A stretch of DNA of 64,000 nt, from the NCBI RefSeq assembly GCF_000276665.1, contig NW_004955418.1:8665512-8729511 (forward strand). Reading direction: 5' to 3'. This DNA comes from Chinchilla lanigera (taxonomy: Eukaryota > Chordata > Mammalia > Rodentia > Chinchillidae). The notes below the pieces were generated by a model. It worked only from the letters and a program-made list of their open reading frames with translations, was not told where the DNA came from and ran no database searches. A program made the position numbers and the translations under genes. Below are positions 22,376 through 34,640 of this stretch, one piece after another (within the stretch, counting starts at the first letter, position 1; every line of letters begins with the position of its first letter).

Positions 22376-25300
22376 TTGTTTCTCAGTTTTTAGAAGATGT
22401 TTGCATAGTAGATTATCCCCTTCCCACATACTAACTTAGTCACCTGTATGAAAATGACTTGATAGCTTCTTAATATAGAAAATCCATTACCGGCTTCCAT
22501 CTAATGAGCTAGACTTCGGATTTGTGTGCCAGATGACTGCATTTTTGTGGCAGAAGATGTGCTGAGGACTGAATTCATTCGCACTTTAGGGAATTAGAGT
22601 TTTTAAACCAGGGATTCTTATATACACTGCATTATATGAACCTCCATAAAAATTACAATTTTCTCCCATTTGATCACTTAAAAGTGATTCTTTAACTATT
22701 CTTACATTTAGTTACCAATGTCAAAATGTCAAACAAAATATGCCAAAATGCTAAAGATATTTGCCAAGCCCTTACATTAATTCTTTATCCAATTTTAAGA
22801 TTCTTATTACATGTAGACTTGGAAATATATCCTAACAATAGTGTTAGACTTTATTCTTTTTGGAAGTGTGAGAGATATTTATTTAATAATATTACCTAAA
22901 TCCCATTATCCTTTTCATAAAAATGATTAAATTAAAGATTGCTCTACACAAGCTTACAGGATTTCTAGATGGAACAGAAGTAAGAAATAATATTTCACCA
23001 AATCTGCCATATGTTGATTTACACATAACTAGAAGAAAATTGAAATTTTGATGAACACTTAGCTTATATGCCCAATAATTAATCATGACAATATGTATTA
23101 GAATCACATTTCAAAACTTTCTAGGCAAATTCAAAACCACCTGCAAATAATATAGGATTCCTAGAATTCAAGCACAAGTACATTTCTGATCCTGTCTACA
23201 CATTGTTAATCTCATCCTCTTCTGTTTCGAATTTCTCCCTCAGTATTATTAGAGTAAATGGAGATCAAAGATAAAAGTTACGGAAAGGTTATTCAATCAC
23301 AAATATACGTAGATCTAAAACATGGAGAGATCAATGACCTGCAGGTTGGTCTGTGGTTTGAGTCGCAAGAGCGAAGAACAACATCGAATGCTTTTTGACA
23401 GTTTCAGCCCAGTGTGCTCTGTCCAATCCCAGACCCTGGACACCCTTCCTTGGCCAGAATGACTGCTTCTAGAAAGTAATTTTGGATTGAATTAGAGCTT
23501 TCTGAGAGAGACAAAACATACTTTACAGTAGGCAAATTGAATTTCTCTGGTTCAGTGACTTGCTGTGCCACGGCGCCTCTCAAGGAGATTTTCACATTAT
23601 TGAGAGCTGGTAGATTTCCTTGTAAAATAGCCACATTCTACACACACATACTACACAGCCGGCTCTTTGTCTGGCATTTCTCTCAGGAGTATTTGTGTCT
23701 CTCTTTTATACACATACAAAACTATTTAAATGAAGCACACAAAAAGATGACAGCAATTATTGTCTCCTCTGAAAAGGAGTATATTTCAACTGGTTACTAA
23801 TTCACGGAGAGGCCTTAATGAAAAGGCTTTCTTTTACCTAATGGAGTGAAATGGAAAGAATGTTTACTATCCCCTACAACGATGAATGGAGAATTAGGAA
23901 TATTTATAGTGACTTATTAGGAATATTGCATGGCATTAGCTACTGGAGGTGTGTATTTACTCTAATAGTTCATAAAGAAATGATTTTCCACTTAATCATT
24001 TTCCTTTATAACACATTTTAAAAACTAAACGCTGATTAGACGTATCACATTCTAATTATCTTTCTGCATATAAGCCAAAGATTTCTGTGTAGCTATAGGG
24101 GGTATACGGGTAGGGGACAGTTTCAGAGGAATAAGCAACAGTTCTAAGAAATAACTTTACCCATTACAGGTTTCATAGCTGAGTCAAGAATATTTTTGTG
24201 AATAAACCATTTCATGAGGAAGAACACATGTTAATGGAACACTGCAACCATTTTTTAAGTGCATGCTCAATCCTTGCTTTGGTTTGCGTGGCCTTTAGTT
24301 CTTTAACACCTAGCTGGTGATTTGTAGTCTTGCTCCTCTGGGAAAAATGTGCCTCCAGATTTTTTGTCACTTCCACACATGGCAGGAGGTGCCACAGCCT
24401 GATTTCCACCACTTGTTTCTGTACCTAGTTTGCTTTATGTGGTACATCTGAGGTAAAATCATGCTAGGGCAGTATTCGTCATTTCAGTAGGTAATAAGGA
24501 GCTTCCATTCTGACATGGGGCAGGGGAGGGCGTTTACCCAGAAAAGGCCGCATTCTCCATGGTGATTCTTCGCTCCAAAGGTCCCTTAGACTTAAAGCCC
24601 CAGGAACAGATGTGATCTCAGGCCTTGTTTAAAGAGAACCAAGCCGCGGGCGGAAGCACCTCCCTCCCTTAGTGAGGGAGCTTCTGCGAGTAGCAGCTTT
24701 CTCACCAGGAAGACCCTAAAATCATTGCCAAATGAGAATCTGCCTGGTGGAAAGTCAGTGGGCATAAAATCTCTAGTGATCTGGTGCTTGTTCATTGAGC
24801 AAGTGAGAAACATATGTGACGATTCACAGAAGGATGGGGGTCTGCGTACTGAGCCACAGTCAATTGGGGACGGGGGTGATTTTGTTGGCTGACCTCCAGC
24901 AAGCCTTTCCCAGGGTTTGCTGTGTTACTTGAAATCTCCGGCAAAACTAGGGTATCTGGAATGTTGAGAAGGTTGATACTTTGTACTTTTTCTTTAATTC
25001 TGTTTGTCTCAATACTTTTGTTTGATTACGATTTGCAAAGCAAGACAATAACAAAACCGTCTGGTTTCTGTGTTTCTTTTACTCTTGAAGTGTATACAGG
25101 ACTTTAATAATTTGAAAAGAGATCATAACACTTTTTAATATGTCTGGCAAGATAAAAAATATTCTATAAATAAAACCTGGAAAAATAGAATTATTATTAT
25201 AAATATGTATGAATCCTTATTTTAAGCAAGAAGTAGTAAACGACTCAGTGATATGCCTCAATTTTAAGGCATATTGTTGTATCACACACATTTATTCTTT

Positions 25301-27455
25301 GATACATTCACACACACACACACAAATGACACAAAGATGTCAAAGGTGATAGATACACGTACTGGCAAATCCTATTATGCAATACCACAAAGAGGTTAGC
25401 AGTTGAGATACCTTTGTCAGAAAGAAATGCTCGAACATTTTATTGTGTTTTGTTTTGTTTCAGTAGCCTGGAGATTTCTGGAATTGGCTAATTTAACAGC
25501 AAAAGTTACATTTTTACTGCTTTGCATATTAATCAGTTATTTAGAACACTCCCGCTGAGAAATATCATCATAACAACAACACCACTTTAATGGGGCAGTG
25601 CAAAGATACCCTGGAGAATCAATTACAGAGAAGGCCTATGAAAAGCTGTTTTGTTTTTCATTATTTTATGGGGTTAGGAGGACAGCTGATGAGATAATGA
25701 GACCTGAAGCATTTCCAATAATTTTAAGGGAAAACAGAATACAATTTGTTTGGCCCTGAACAATTACTAAAGAGTTACCAGGTTGAAAACCTTGGACTCT
25801 GCCACTGTGAAAGCCTAGAGGTAGTTCTGTATTCTGTTACATTAGTGCAACAAAGCAAAACACCAGTAGTAATAGTAACAGTGCATAAGTTAAATTACTA
25901 TTTCAGCTCCCTGCTTTGTTTTCAGAAAAGGAATTAGTAAATAAAATAGTACGTGATGTCTACGCAAGGAAAACAATTATGGAGCCAATGTGAAAAAAAA
26001 ATAATTAATTGGCAAGGAGGAAATAATTTTACAATCAGTTGTAGTATCACATATTACTAATCTAACTGGAAATATTTAGTGTGTCATAGAGAACTTTGTT
26101 CTGACATTCCTTAGTTAGGATGTGTTATTAAATAGGTATAACACAGCGAAACCCTGATGATATCAATGGATTTTGTTCCTGAGAATTTCCCCAAAATGTA
26201 ACTTACTTATATAATAAAAAAATGAAACACGAAGTGTTTCCTGAAATTTTACAAAACTAAATGTAGCAGCTTCCTTTAATCTTGTCTCAACTGAGGTGTT
26301 CAGTCTTGCCAGAAATCTTTCAACTCACTACATTTTTTTTTCACATATAAGTAATTTCTGTTCCTGCAACATGCTTTAAACTTCCTTGTATTATTTGCTT
26401 TCTGTTGCCTAAGAGTAAAGGACCTTTTCCTGATTTTTGCTGGCTCACAGCATTCTCTACTTCCAAACTGCAGTACTTGTGTTGCCTTAAAATATCCCGA
26501 ATCATCTTTATAGGCGATTATTGGTAAAGCACACAGGTATTCCGCAATAACAGATTGTAAACCTCTCAAGATGCTTAGCCCAATCTGCTCTGTATTATAG
26601 ATCTATTCCTACCTGTCTTCAATTATAGTAGACTCTAAACTCCCAGAGAGGAAAAATCACACTGTATCAATTACAGTATAAAATATAAATATTTCCAAAT
26701 TTGTTGGTGCTTTATATAAAATTCTCTATTAATAAACTAGTTTAACAATGCATGGAGAACTCTATCAAAATCCACTCATTCATCTATGAATTTTTAAAAT
26801 TTTGTGCAGAAAACTCACAAAACTTAGAGAAGTTTTTGGCTAAAATAAATGTGGAATATGATTAAAACTGCAAAACTTTTCCCTGAAAAATATTTCTGGT
26901 CAGTTGAATAAAAATATGCCCTCATGAAACATGAAGTATGGAATTGTGCAATTCCCTTTTGGTCAAACAGTCCTCCTTCAGAGAGAAGAAAAAGTATTAT
27001 TGTCTAATTTGAATCCCAAAACTTTGTCATGTTTTCTGCAAATAAAGAGAAAGGTAAAATGAGATGGATAAAAAAACTACTAATCTAAAATCAGATTGAA
27101 AAGCCCAACCTGGACTCTAGTAAAACTAAAGAGTTTTAGTTTAGTGACATTCAAGCATAGCTGAACATCACTCTGGAAAGTGACTTCATTAGTGTTAATA
27201 GATACATCTCCCCCTAAGGTGAACAAGACTATTTCTCTAGATTTAAAGGAACTGGGTAATGTCTCTTGAACTAACTAAAATTATATTTTTTTGTAATTGT
27301 TTAATATAAAAATGCTGTAATACATCTGCAAGAGATTTCATTGTATGAATCCTTCACTTACTGTAACTATCTAAAATTGGACATAGTATTGCATTAATAC
27401 GGTTTGAGTAAGCCTGAAGCCTAGGATACTGAAGAGCTGGAACACCAGGAAGACT
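22376..27455. other. Repeat-poor single-copy stretch
   Basis: About 5 kb in which I recognise no SINE or LTR, apart from a (CA)n at 25308-25324 and a possible DNA-transposon scrap near 26150-26560. It holds a GC-richer patch (24490-24900) and an AT-rich stretch with homeodomain/POU-like words (25440-25800). Open frames are 61-89 codons with no known domain and no splice structure. A conserved regulatory interval is possible but not shown by sequence alone. Confidence 0.4.
26130..26580. other. Possible DNA-transposon remnant
   Basis: CGAAACCCTGATGATATCAA, TGTTCCTGAGAATTTCCCC and AAAATGTAACTTACTTATAT resemble termini of old Tigger-like elements. An 89-codon minus frame (26569-26300), rich in Lys/Arg/Cys, follows. 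The match is partial and I could not find the opposite terminus. Confidence 0.25.
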
Positions 27456-27860
27456 TGTTCTGAGGGACTGAATACAATGGTTGACACACTATGTCAAGTT
27501 GAGAAATTTAGAAGATTAACTAAGCAACTCAGCAGGAAGACAGGGTCTTCACTTTGTAAACATCCTCATCCTGTGCATGACGAAGGCATGGAGACGTGTG
27601 AGGGCTGCACCCACCCTGGGGTGGCTAGCCTGCTTACAATATAAAGGAGGAAAAGAAGCTGGCTTTCCCCCCTTTTGCTCTTCCTGCTTTTGCTGTCTTC
27701 TGCTGCCTTGAGCTGTTGCCCCTGTGCCCCGCCACCCTGCTTTGGAGCCAGCTGATTATGGACTGAAACCTCCACAAGCTGTGAGCTAAATAAACCTTTC
27801 CTTCCTTATCTTTGGCATCCAATATTCTGTCTCAGTAATGAGAGAAAAGTAACCAAGACA
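27456..27860 (+). mobile_element. ERVL-MaLR LTR (plus strand)
   Basis: Ends exactly at AGTAACCAAGACA (27860). Contains GATTATGGACTGAAACCTCC, ACAAGCTGTGAGCTAAATAAA (AATAAA polyadenylation signal near 27788) and a CTTTCCTTCCTTATC block. The left edge is approximate (27456 or 27482). Solo LTR: no interior seen on either side. Minus frames of 62-69 codons are products of its pyrimidine-rich part. Confidence 0.75.
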
Positions 27861-28039
27861 CTGACCTTCACTTTGGGCTCACAAAAGCATGGAGAATGGT
27901 GTCGGGTCCTTCACATTCACTACGGGAAATGTGGGGCAGAGAGATGCTAGGGTGGAGTGAGCCACAGACTTCAGAGATTCTGATTGATATTAATCTACCT
28001 CCCATGAGCCTCTCGGCCCTCAAAGTACTTATAGCTCTC

Positions 28040-28170
28040 CTTGTTTTCATTCTTTTTACATTTAAAAATGTGTTAGTACATATTAACGGTACATAATGAT
28101 TACACATTTGTTGTGGGGAGTCAATGTACATACATAACACATTTCAGTTTCCCCCCAGCCCTCCACACCT
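28040..28170 (-). mobile_element. Possible L1 3' end (minus strand)
   Basis: TTTTTACATTTAAAAATGTG, then CGGTACATAATGATTACACA and CCCCCCAGCCCTCCACACC, resembles antisense rodent L1 3' UTR. A comparable piece occurs near 50740-50890. Confidence 0.35.
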
Positions 28171-28442
28171 CTCTTTTGCCAGCATCAGATTCATTCATTT
28201 ACCTTATACATCCTTATAGAGTTAATTATCATACATGCAGAGTAAGAACCAGATTAGTAGGCAAAAATTATAAAAGCCATAACAAAATTGTACTGAATCA
28301 AGGTACTCTTTTAAAAGAGAGAGTTGGTATTTATGATTCTTGAAATAATTAGAAAGGAGCTGAAACAGAATATTGTTTGTCAATTTGAAGGAAAGGGAGG
28401 GCGTCTTGCCTGCATGGAGGACAGTGCTCTTAGCTTCCTGAT

Positions 28443-28472
28443 GTGTCCGTGTGTGCGTGCGTGCGTGCATGT
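28443..28472. repeat. GTGC-rich simple repeat
   Basis: GTGTGTGCGTGCGTGCGTGC-type repeat. The matching antisense frame is not a gene. Confidence 0.85.
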
Positions 28473-28479
28473 TTATTAC

Positions 28480-29425
28480 ATATGGTAATATGATTCTATG
28501 TTGTTTTGGTTTTCTTTTTCATGTCCTCATAATTATTTTCTTAAAGTAATATCCTAAGTTTGAAGTAAATCTAAGTATAGAAGGTAAAGATTGTTATACA
28601 GATTGATTTTGTTCTACAAATATTTGTCTTACTTGTATCTATGATCTCAATACAATTCAGCTTCTACATTTTAATCGCAATTGAGAAAAATATTTTGTGT
28701 CTTGTAACTTGTGTTTTTGAATTCCTCAGTCTTGTACATTTGGATCTTTCTCTCCCTTCTTGAGTGTACCACCGAACTTAAAATATATTTTACAATGTAT
28801 AAGCTATGTATTTTGTGGGATAAACCCTCTGTTTCACTGGTGGGGCTTTATGGCATTCTCTCAGAGACCTGCCAGAAGTAATTGTTGTTTTGCTTTCATA
28901 GAGGAGACCTCAAGAATGTTCTTGGATCAGGCAGCTCAGCCCACAAGACTGAAGCTGATAGATCAGAACACTGTTCACTCATGAGTGGACCATTCCTTAC
29001 AGTCTTACATTGTGACGCCTTCTGCGTGGCTGCAAAAAGACAGCTGACTGAAAAAGTTGTCTTTTGCTACCTATCCAGTCTATGTGAAGCTTAGGGATCC
29101 TCTTTATTTATAAGGTGGGGACCGTAAGACAGAGTGCTGTACACCTGAAGTTAGTGCTGAAAAGATTGTACCCTTCAGGAGTCTCTCTTCCATGTCTGAT
29201 GGATTGTTCTATAAACTTGTCTATATCATTTGTAAATTCACTCAATTCTGATGCAGTTATTGAATTTATCTTCAGTATTATCTTCACTTTAAATGTAGTG
29301 TAGTGTTATCCTTTTTTACATTTCTGTTCAGTGGACTGGTTTATCTCACCTACTTAGTCTTTTCAGGGATATAAATTATGTACAGAATTCTCTTGATATA
29401 GCTATGCATCTCTTCCATTTTATTT
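28480..29425. other. No feature recognised
   Basis: Short frames of 62-76 codons only. No repeat recognised. Confidence 0.4.
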
Positions 29426-29429
29426 TTTA

Positions 29430-29656
29430 ATTTAATCAATGAGAGGAGACAGACTTGCCCTTGGGAGGCAGACAGCAAACACTCTTCTGACAAGCAACTC
29501 AAGATCCCAGAACAACTAATCTAATCACTTCTGAGGACATGCTTCCAATGAGTTAATGATTCCCCATTATGTCTCACCTCTCAGCATCGCCATAATTTGG
29601 ACAAAACATCCACCATATGAACCCTGAAGAGATAAATGACATCCAAGCCATAGCAT
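29430..29656 (-). mobile_element. Truncated MaLR LTR (minus strand)
   Basis: The right half of an antisense LTR: CTAATCTAATCACTTCTGAGG, TCTCACCTCTCAGCATCGCC, CCACCATATGAACCCTGAAG, ending CCAAGCCATAGCA (complement of the TGCTATGG LTR start). The left half is missing. Confidence 0.55.
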
Positions 29657-29687
29657 GTATTCATATCTGATATAACTTAGTCTGGGT

Positions 29688-29755
29688 CAGATAATATTAA
29701 AGTACCCTATTTCTTATATATCAGATAATATCAAAATGCACTGTTTCTTATATAT
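29688..29755. repeat. Two tandem copies of a 34-base unit
   Basis: CAGATAATATTAAAGTACCC at 29688 and CAGATAATATCAAAATGCAC at 29722, each followed by TATTTC/TGTTTC and TTATATAT. This is a short duplication just right of the LTR remnant. Confidence 0.85.
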
Positions 29756-32554
29756 TAAAGTATCATTGAACACAAGTAGTTTTTAAAACGTTCCCATACA
29801 TTTTAAAATAATATATTTCCCTGTTTTCTCTGTATGGAACAGAGCATATGCAATTCTCAGAAATTGGTATTAACTCTAATCTGTGAATGACTAACTGATA
29901 CTCATATAGTTCAAAAACTTCCTAAAGTGAACACTGCTTATGTTTGACATAATTGGTAGTAGAATTTCTAGCTGCCTCCAAGGATCTGCTATTCCTACTA
30001 TTTTATAAGGTCTCACCTGGGGATTTAGTAGTTGACAGTGAATAAAGCTCTTAAGGTGGATAGAAAAGGAAAAAAAAACTTCATTGGAATAAATTATCAG
30101 AGAACACGAAGAAACTAAAGAAAAGTAAACAATATCACTGACACTGTATCCATGTAAATGTCAAAAGGAAAATAAATGAACTCTTCTGAATACATAAGAC
30201 TATAAGAGAGATGGAAAACAGGTTATAGGGTGGATTTTTCATGTATATATTTTACTTATTCAGTGTTTGGGGAGATGGCAGTATATAGAAAGAGTGAGGG
30301 GAATTCAGACAGAAAAACAGTTAGTAGTAACCATATTTTTTTGTACAAATACATACATTAATTTAGACCTAGAGGTGGAGAGGCAAAATTTAATTATAAC
30401 TAATGAAAATGCATTCATACATATAGAACGATGCTACTAATGTGTATTATGTACCATTTTCATATGTATGCTTATCATATAAAATTTCTTTGCTAAGAAG
30501 TTTAAAGTTAAATTTGCTTTAGTCATTTTGTCAAGAAATGTTTACTGGAATTTTCTATAATGCAGGGATTTGCAGATTACTTTATGTGGACTGATGAAGT
30601 GCAGAAGAAATTTTTGTTTCTTAAATATGAGCTTAAAATAATTTGTTTGAGTAGTGAAAGCACAGGCATAGTGGAAAACCATAGTGGACAATGACAGTAA
30701 CTGCTTGAGTAGCCTCAAAATAAAAATTCCCTGTAGACAAGCTTTTATTTAGAATTGTGTCTTTAAATATCAACATTACTCTTGTTGCACTGTTGAGATT
30801 GACTATTATTTTATGCTTGTTGGGAACATATTTGTGAAAAAGAAAGCAACAAAAACATAATCAGCACTATATACAATATAACAAAAATATGAGTAAATAT
30901 TAGAATGAGTTGTAGTGTAAAAGAGAAGACAATACAGAATAATAAAACTTATCTGAAGAGCTGGCTAATTTTCACACAGTTCTAGTTATTCATTTCCTGG
31001 GTACTGCCTAATTCTGTTGATTTTTAGGATGATAGGGCAGTTTGGAATCCAGGAAGACCTACAGCAACAAGACTACATTATACAAATATACATTATTCTA
31101 CAGATCTCTTGTTATTAACTTTGAAACATTCACTGCTAATGAACTATACCCTAGTTGCTCTTCAGTGTGGAAAATCTTGTCCAACAGTATCTGACTGGTT
31201 AGAATATGCCGTTCACCAGTACAATAGGGTTCTTTGTACTCAACAGTCATTTATTTATTTAGCAATCATGTATATAGCTCTTGCTGTTCAATTCAGTTGG
31301 AATGAAGCGCTTTCCAGGGATAACCATTGCAAATGAGAGCTAGTCTTCATGATCCCTTTAATTCTCTGACTTTATGACAAGACTTCATTAATAAAAACGA
31401 GATGTAACAATAGATTTTTTGAGTTGACATCAATATGTATAGTGCTGCCATCCTGAATACATAACTGAAATCCATTTCTGCTTTTCTGTATTTTGGTATG
31501 CCTGAATCAAGGAAGGGATACTTCTTGGCTTAGAAATGAAATTATGGCATAGCTTTGTTTGAATTCTACTGTAATGGGGTATTAGCTCCTAGATTGTTGC
31601 TTTCCTGATGTTATGGGAGCTGAGACTATAGATGTATATACTGAAGAAATCCCTAGAGCCATATGTCTTCTCCTGTTATGATAATGTTACCATTAGTTTT
31701 GATTGCTTTTGACTATAGTTTCTGGTTGCAGAATTGCCCAAAGCAAGAAGTTTAGTTTTGTTCACATTTCCCCCCTTAATTTGAAAGAGTGTTTTTATTT
31801 CACTTTTATTTGAAATGAGTTCCTGTGCTGTTATTATGGCATTTTATGTGGCTTGTCATTGTAGTAATCAATTTTATATTTTCTTCACGCCAGTTCAACA
31901 TTCTGTTCTTGACGAGCACTTTGTCATATTTACTAGGGTTCTTGTCATACATAGGAAAATGCTTCCTCTATTTGTCTCCTAAATTTTGCTTTTCCCTTGT
32001 TAGTAATTTTGCTATCTCTACATCAATGTTCTGGCTGGTTGCAATTACAAGTTTTCCCAGCTGGGAGCTTGTAGCATTTTCTCAGTCACTGCAACACACT
32101 GATCTGTTCTGATATGAGTTCCAATTGCTTCACCTCCGTGTTCTGCATTTTTACCATGCTTCCTTGTGAACTGCGCAAATTTGAGAGCAGAGGAATGTAT
32201 TTCTTGTGTATTTCACCTGAGACAAACTTAACGTCCTTTCAAAGTCCTCTTGGTTAGATGGTGGTTAGTTTTGTGTTGAACTCTTGGAATTGCTGCTTAG
32301 GGATTTTGATTCAAATTTAATATATGATGATGTCAAAGAAAGAAAGCAATTAATTTCAAATCCAGAATGAGAAGCATTTAGGCCCTGCCTCTGGTAAGAA
32401 ACATTAAACAGATTCTTACGTGGTAATTGTAATTGTTTGCGTTTGTGTGCACTTATGCCTATGGGTCTCTATTCTTCCCCTAGAAACAAATATCTCGTGT
32501 CACTACTTGTAGTAGTTTTTTTTCCCTCGTTTTTTTCTCTGAAGCCTTTTGCTC
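29756..32554. other. No gene or clear repeat in 2.8 kb
   Basis: AT-rich DNA. A 95-codon hydrophobic plus frame at 31825-32112 and a 75-codon frame at 31109-31336 are present, with no recognisable domain, splice sites or signal beyond chance. Confidence 0.4.
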
Positions 32555-32692
32555 TCAGTGAAGTTGTTTCTCAAGTAGAGTGATTTCCATCTTTATGAAT
32601 CAGAATCATCCAGGTGATGGCATCAAACACAGATTTCTGACTCAGTAAGTCTGAAAGAGGTTAGAAATTGCCTTCTTAATGTTTTCATGTAA
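32555..32692 (-). mobile_element. MER5A-like hAT transposon fragment
   Basis: GAATCAGAATCATCCAGGTGA, ACACAGATTTCTGACTCAGT, AAGTCTGAAAGAGG and TTAGAAATTGCC follow the MER5A order (agaatcacctgg, acagattcctg, gattcagtaggtctgg, gaatttgc). Terminal inverted repeats are not clear. Confidence 0.65.
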
Positions 32693-33690
32693 AGCTGAGT
32701 GAACTTTCTGGGAAAGGGAATTTATCGCTTTAAGCGGTGAGGCTCTTTGAATTCACAGGCCTCTAAAATTTATGTTGTGTCTTTCATAGTTTTTAGCAAA
32801 TATATGATACTCCTTTAGTCATGATGGCACCATAGAAAGGACAATATCAACCACCATTATTCATAAATTTAACATTCAATGGTCTAAAATTTTAAATCAC
32901 ACAAACATACACGCAACTTCTTCCACAAAGGTTATGTATTTACATGAAATGTTGATCTGGCTTAAAAGTTCTGATATACCATACATTAAAAAGAAGGAAG
33001 ATTTATCATTATAAATGTAGTAAGGTATACTTCAAAAACATAGAAAGAAAGAAACTGCAAGTCAAGGGAAGGTATTTTGAAACCAATGACCTAATTTAGA
33101 ATGTCCAGATGAAAGTGTGATTTTTTTTACTCAGAGACATTTTAACTTCTCATGTTAAATATCAACTAAAAATTCAGTTAAAATACTTTCAGATTATTAA
33201 ATACTTTTGATTAGTAAAACAATAAACTTTAAGCTAACACACTAAGAAAATTAGAAGTTTTCTACAAGTATATTTTGGAACTAAAAATTTGAGAAGTTAA
33301 AAAAATTTTTTTTCTGGAATAATTAGATATCCAAACTATTCATTAAATCTAAGAAATTCAATCTGCTTAAAACTACATATTAAAATGTTCAGATAAAATA
33401 TAGAAACTGTTTTAAAACATGATTGTAACCACTGTATTATAATGTTGTTTTAAATGTTATTTTGAGATTAAATAACCTATGTTTTTATGATAATATGAGA
33501 AGCAAACCCTTAGAGGTACCGAGAAAATATCCTAATAGGTTTGGAAGCAATGTTTGAATAACAAAACAGGCCTTTTTGTGTTCAGATTGTTAAATATATT
33601 TCAGCATTATCAGATGTACAAAGTATTCATTATAATTAGCTTGGTTACCCTGCTACTTGCTTTCAAACTTTTATTATCTAAAAAATATTA
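32693..33690. other. No feature recognised
   Basis: AT-rich, no repeat family recognised. Confidence 0.4.
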
Positions 33691-33699
33691 TTTCAAAAA

Positions 33700-34045
33700 C
33701 TTAGCAGAGCACATATAAAATGTACATTTCATAAAGTGTGCATATGTGTATAGCCCTTGAAACTGGCGAAGCAATCTGTAATAAACATACTAAACTTCCT
33801 CAAAATTTTATGCTGCCCTCTTGTAACCGTTCCCAGTCACCTTCATTAATATTCCTCCCTGTCTCTAGAAAACTACAGATTCACTTTCCAGCATTTGTAG
33901 ATTAGATTTGATTTTTCCAAATTTTATAGAAATGGAATGACACAGTATGTACACTTTTTGAATGGATTTTTAATTCAATTTAATTTTGTAGAAATTCACC
34001 CACATTTTAGCTTTTAAAAAGCAAAAGCTTTTACAATGTGCCTTT
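33700..34045 (-). mobile_element. Old L1M 3' region (minus strand)
   Basis: CTCCCTGTCTCTAGAAAACTAC, AGATTCACTTTCC, TTTTATAGAAATGGAATGACAC and AGTATGTACACTTTTTGAATGG match antisense L1M 3' UTR wording (atataaatggaatcatacagtatgtactctttt). Confidence 0.5.
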
Positions 34046-34130
34046 CCATTACTACATCCTTTCCTATAATACAGAGCATAGTGAAAGAAAAGAAATTAGT
34101 GTTTGGCTACTACAAAGTCACATTTCAGGC

Positions 34131-34640
34131 GAGTATGTTTCTTTTCTATTACTATAACAAAGTACTTGGGACTGGATACTTTATAAAGAGTGAAATTTAT
34201 TTAACTTATAATTCAGGAGAATCAAAAGTTTTTTTCCTGGGAACAGTTCAGCTTTGTTGAGAGGCTTCTCTCTATATCATGACAGGACAGTTGGCCTCGT
34301 GGTGGGAATGCATGAGAAAGCGAGGAGGAAGAAAAAATGGAGGAGAAGAGGAGGAGGGGGAGCAGAGTGGGAGGAAGAGAGGGAGAAGGAGGTTGCATGA
34401 CAGTACTGGAAGATTTAGGTCTAAATCTATGGTTTTTAAAACAACCAGCTTTTTCATGAAGTGAGCAGGATTCAAGGAGAACTATGTGAATTGTTTGGAA
34501 GGTTATGACAACAGTGAACTAATTGCTTCCCAGAGGACCCTACTTTTAAAGATTCTGCCACCATTTGGCGTAGCCATGCTGGGAAGGAAACTCCTTACAC
34601 AAGAGCACTTGTGAGACCACCCACACTGGAAGCACAGCGA
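34131..34640 (-). mobile_element. MST/MLT1-like MaLR LTR (minus strand)
   Basis: TTTCTTTTCTATTACTATAAC, AAAGTACTTGGGACTGGATAC, TTTATAAAGAGTGAAATTTA and TTCAGGAGAATCAAAAG, then CTCTATATCATGACAGGACAG and a purine-rich block, match an antisense MST/MLT-type LTR. Frames of 61-67 codons come from the GA-rich part. Confidence 0.65.
34322..34392. repeat. Polypurine (GA-rich) tract
   Basis: About 70 bases, nearly all A and G, within the LTR. It may be an expansion of the GAGAGA region common in MaLR LTRs. Confidence 0.85.

Noticed and set aside
31825..32112. 95-codon hydrophobic plus frame resembling a membrane protein
   Set aside because: Hydrophobic frames are common in T-rich DNA; no family match or splice context.
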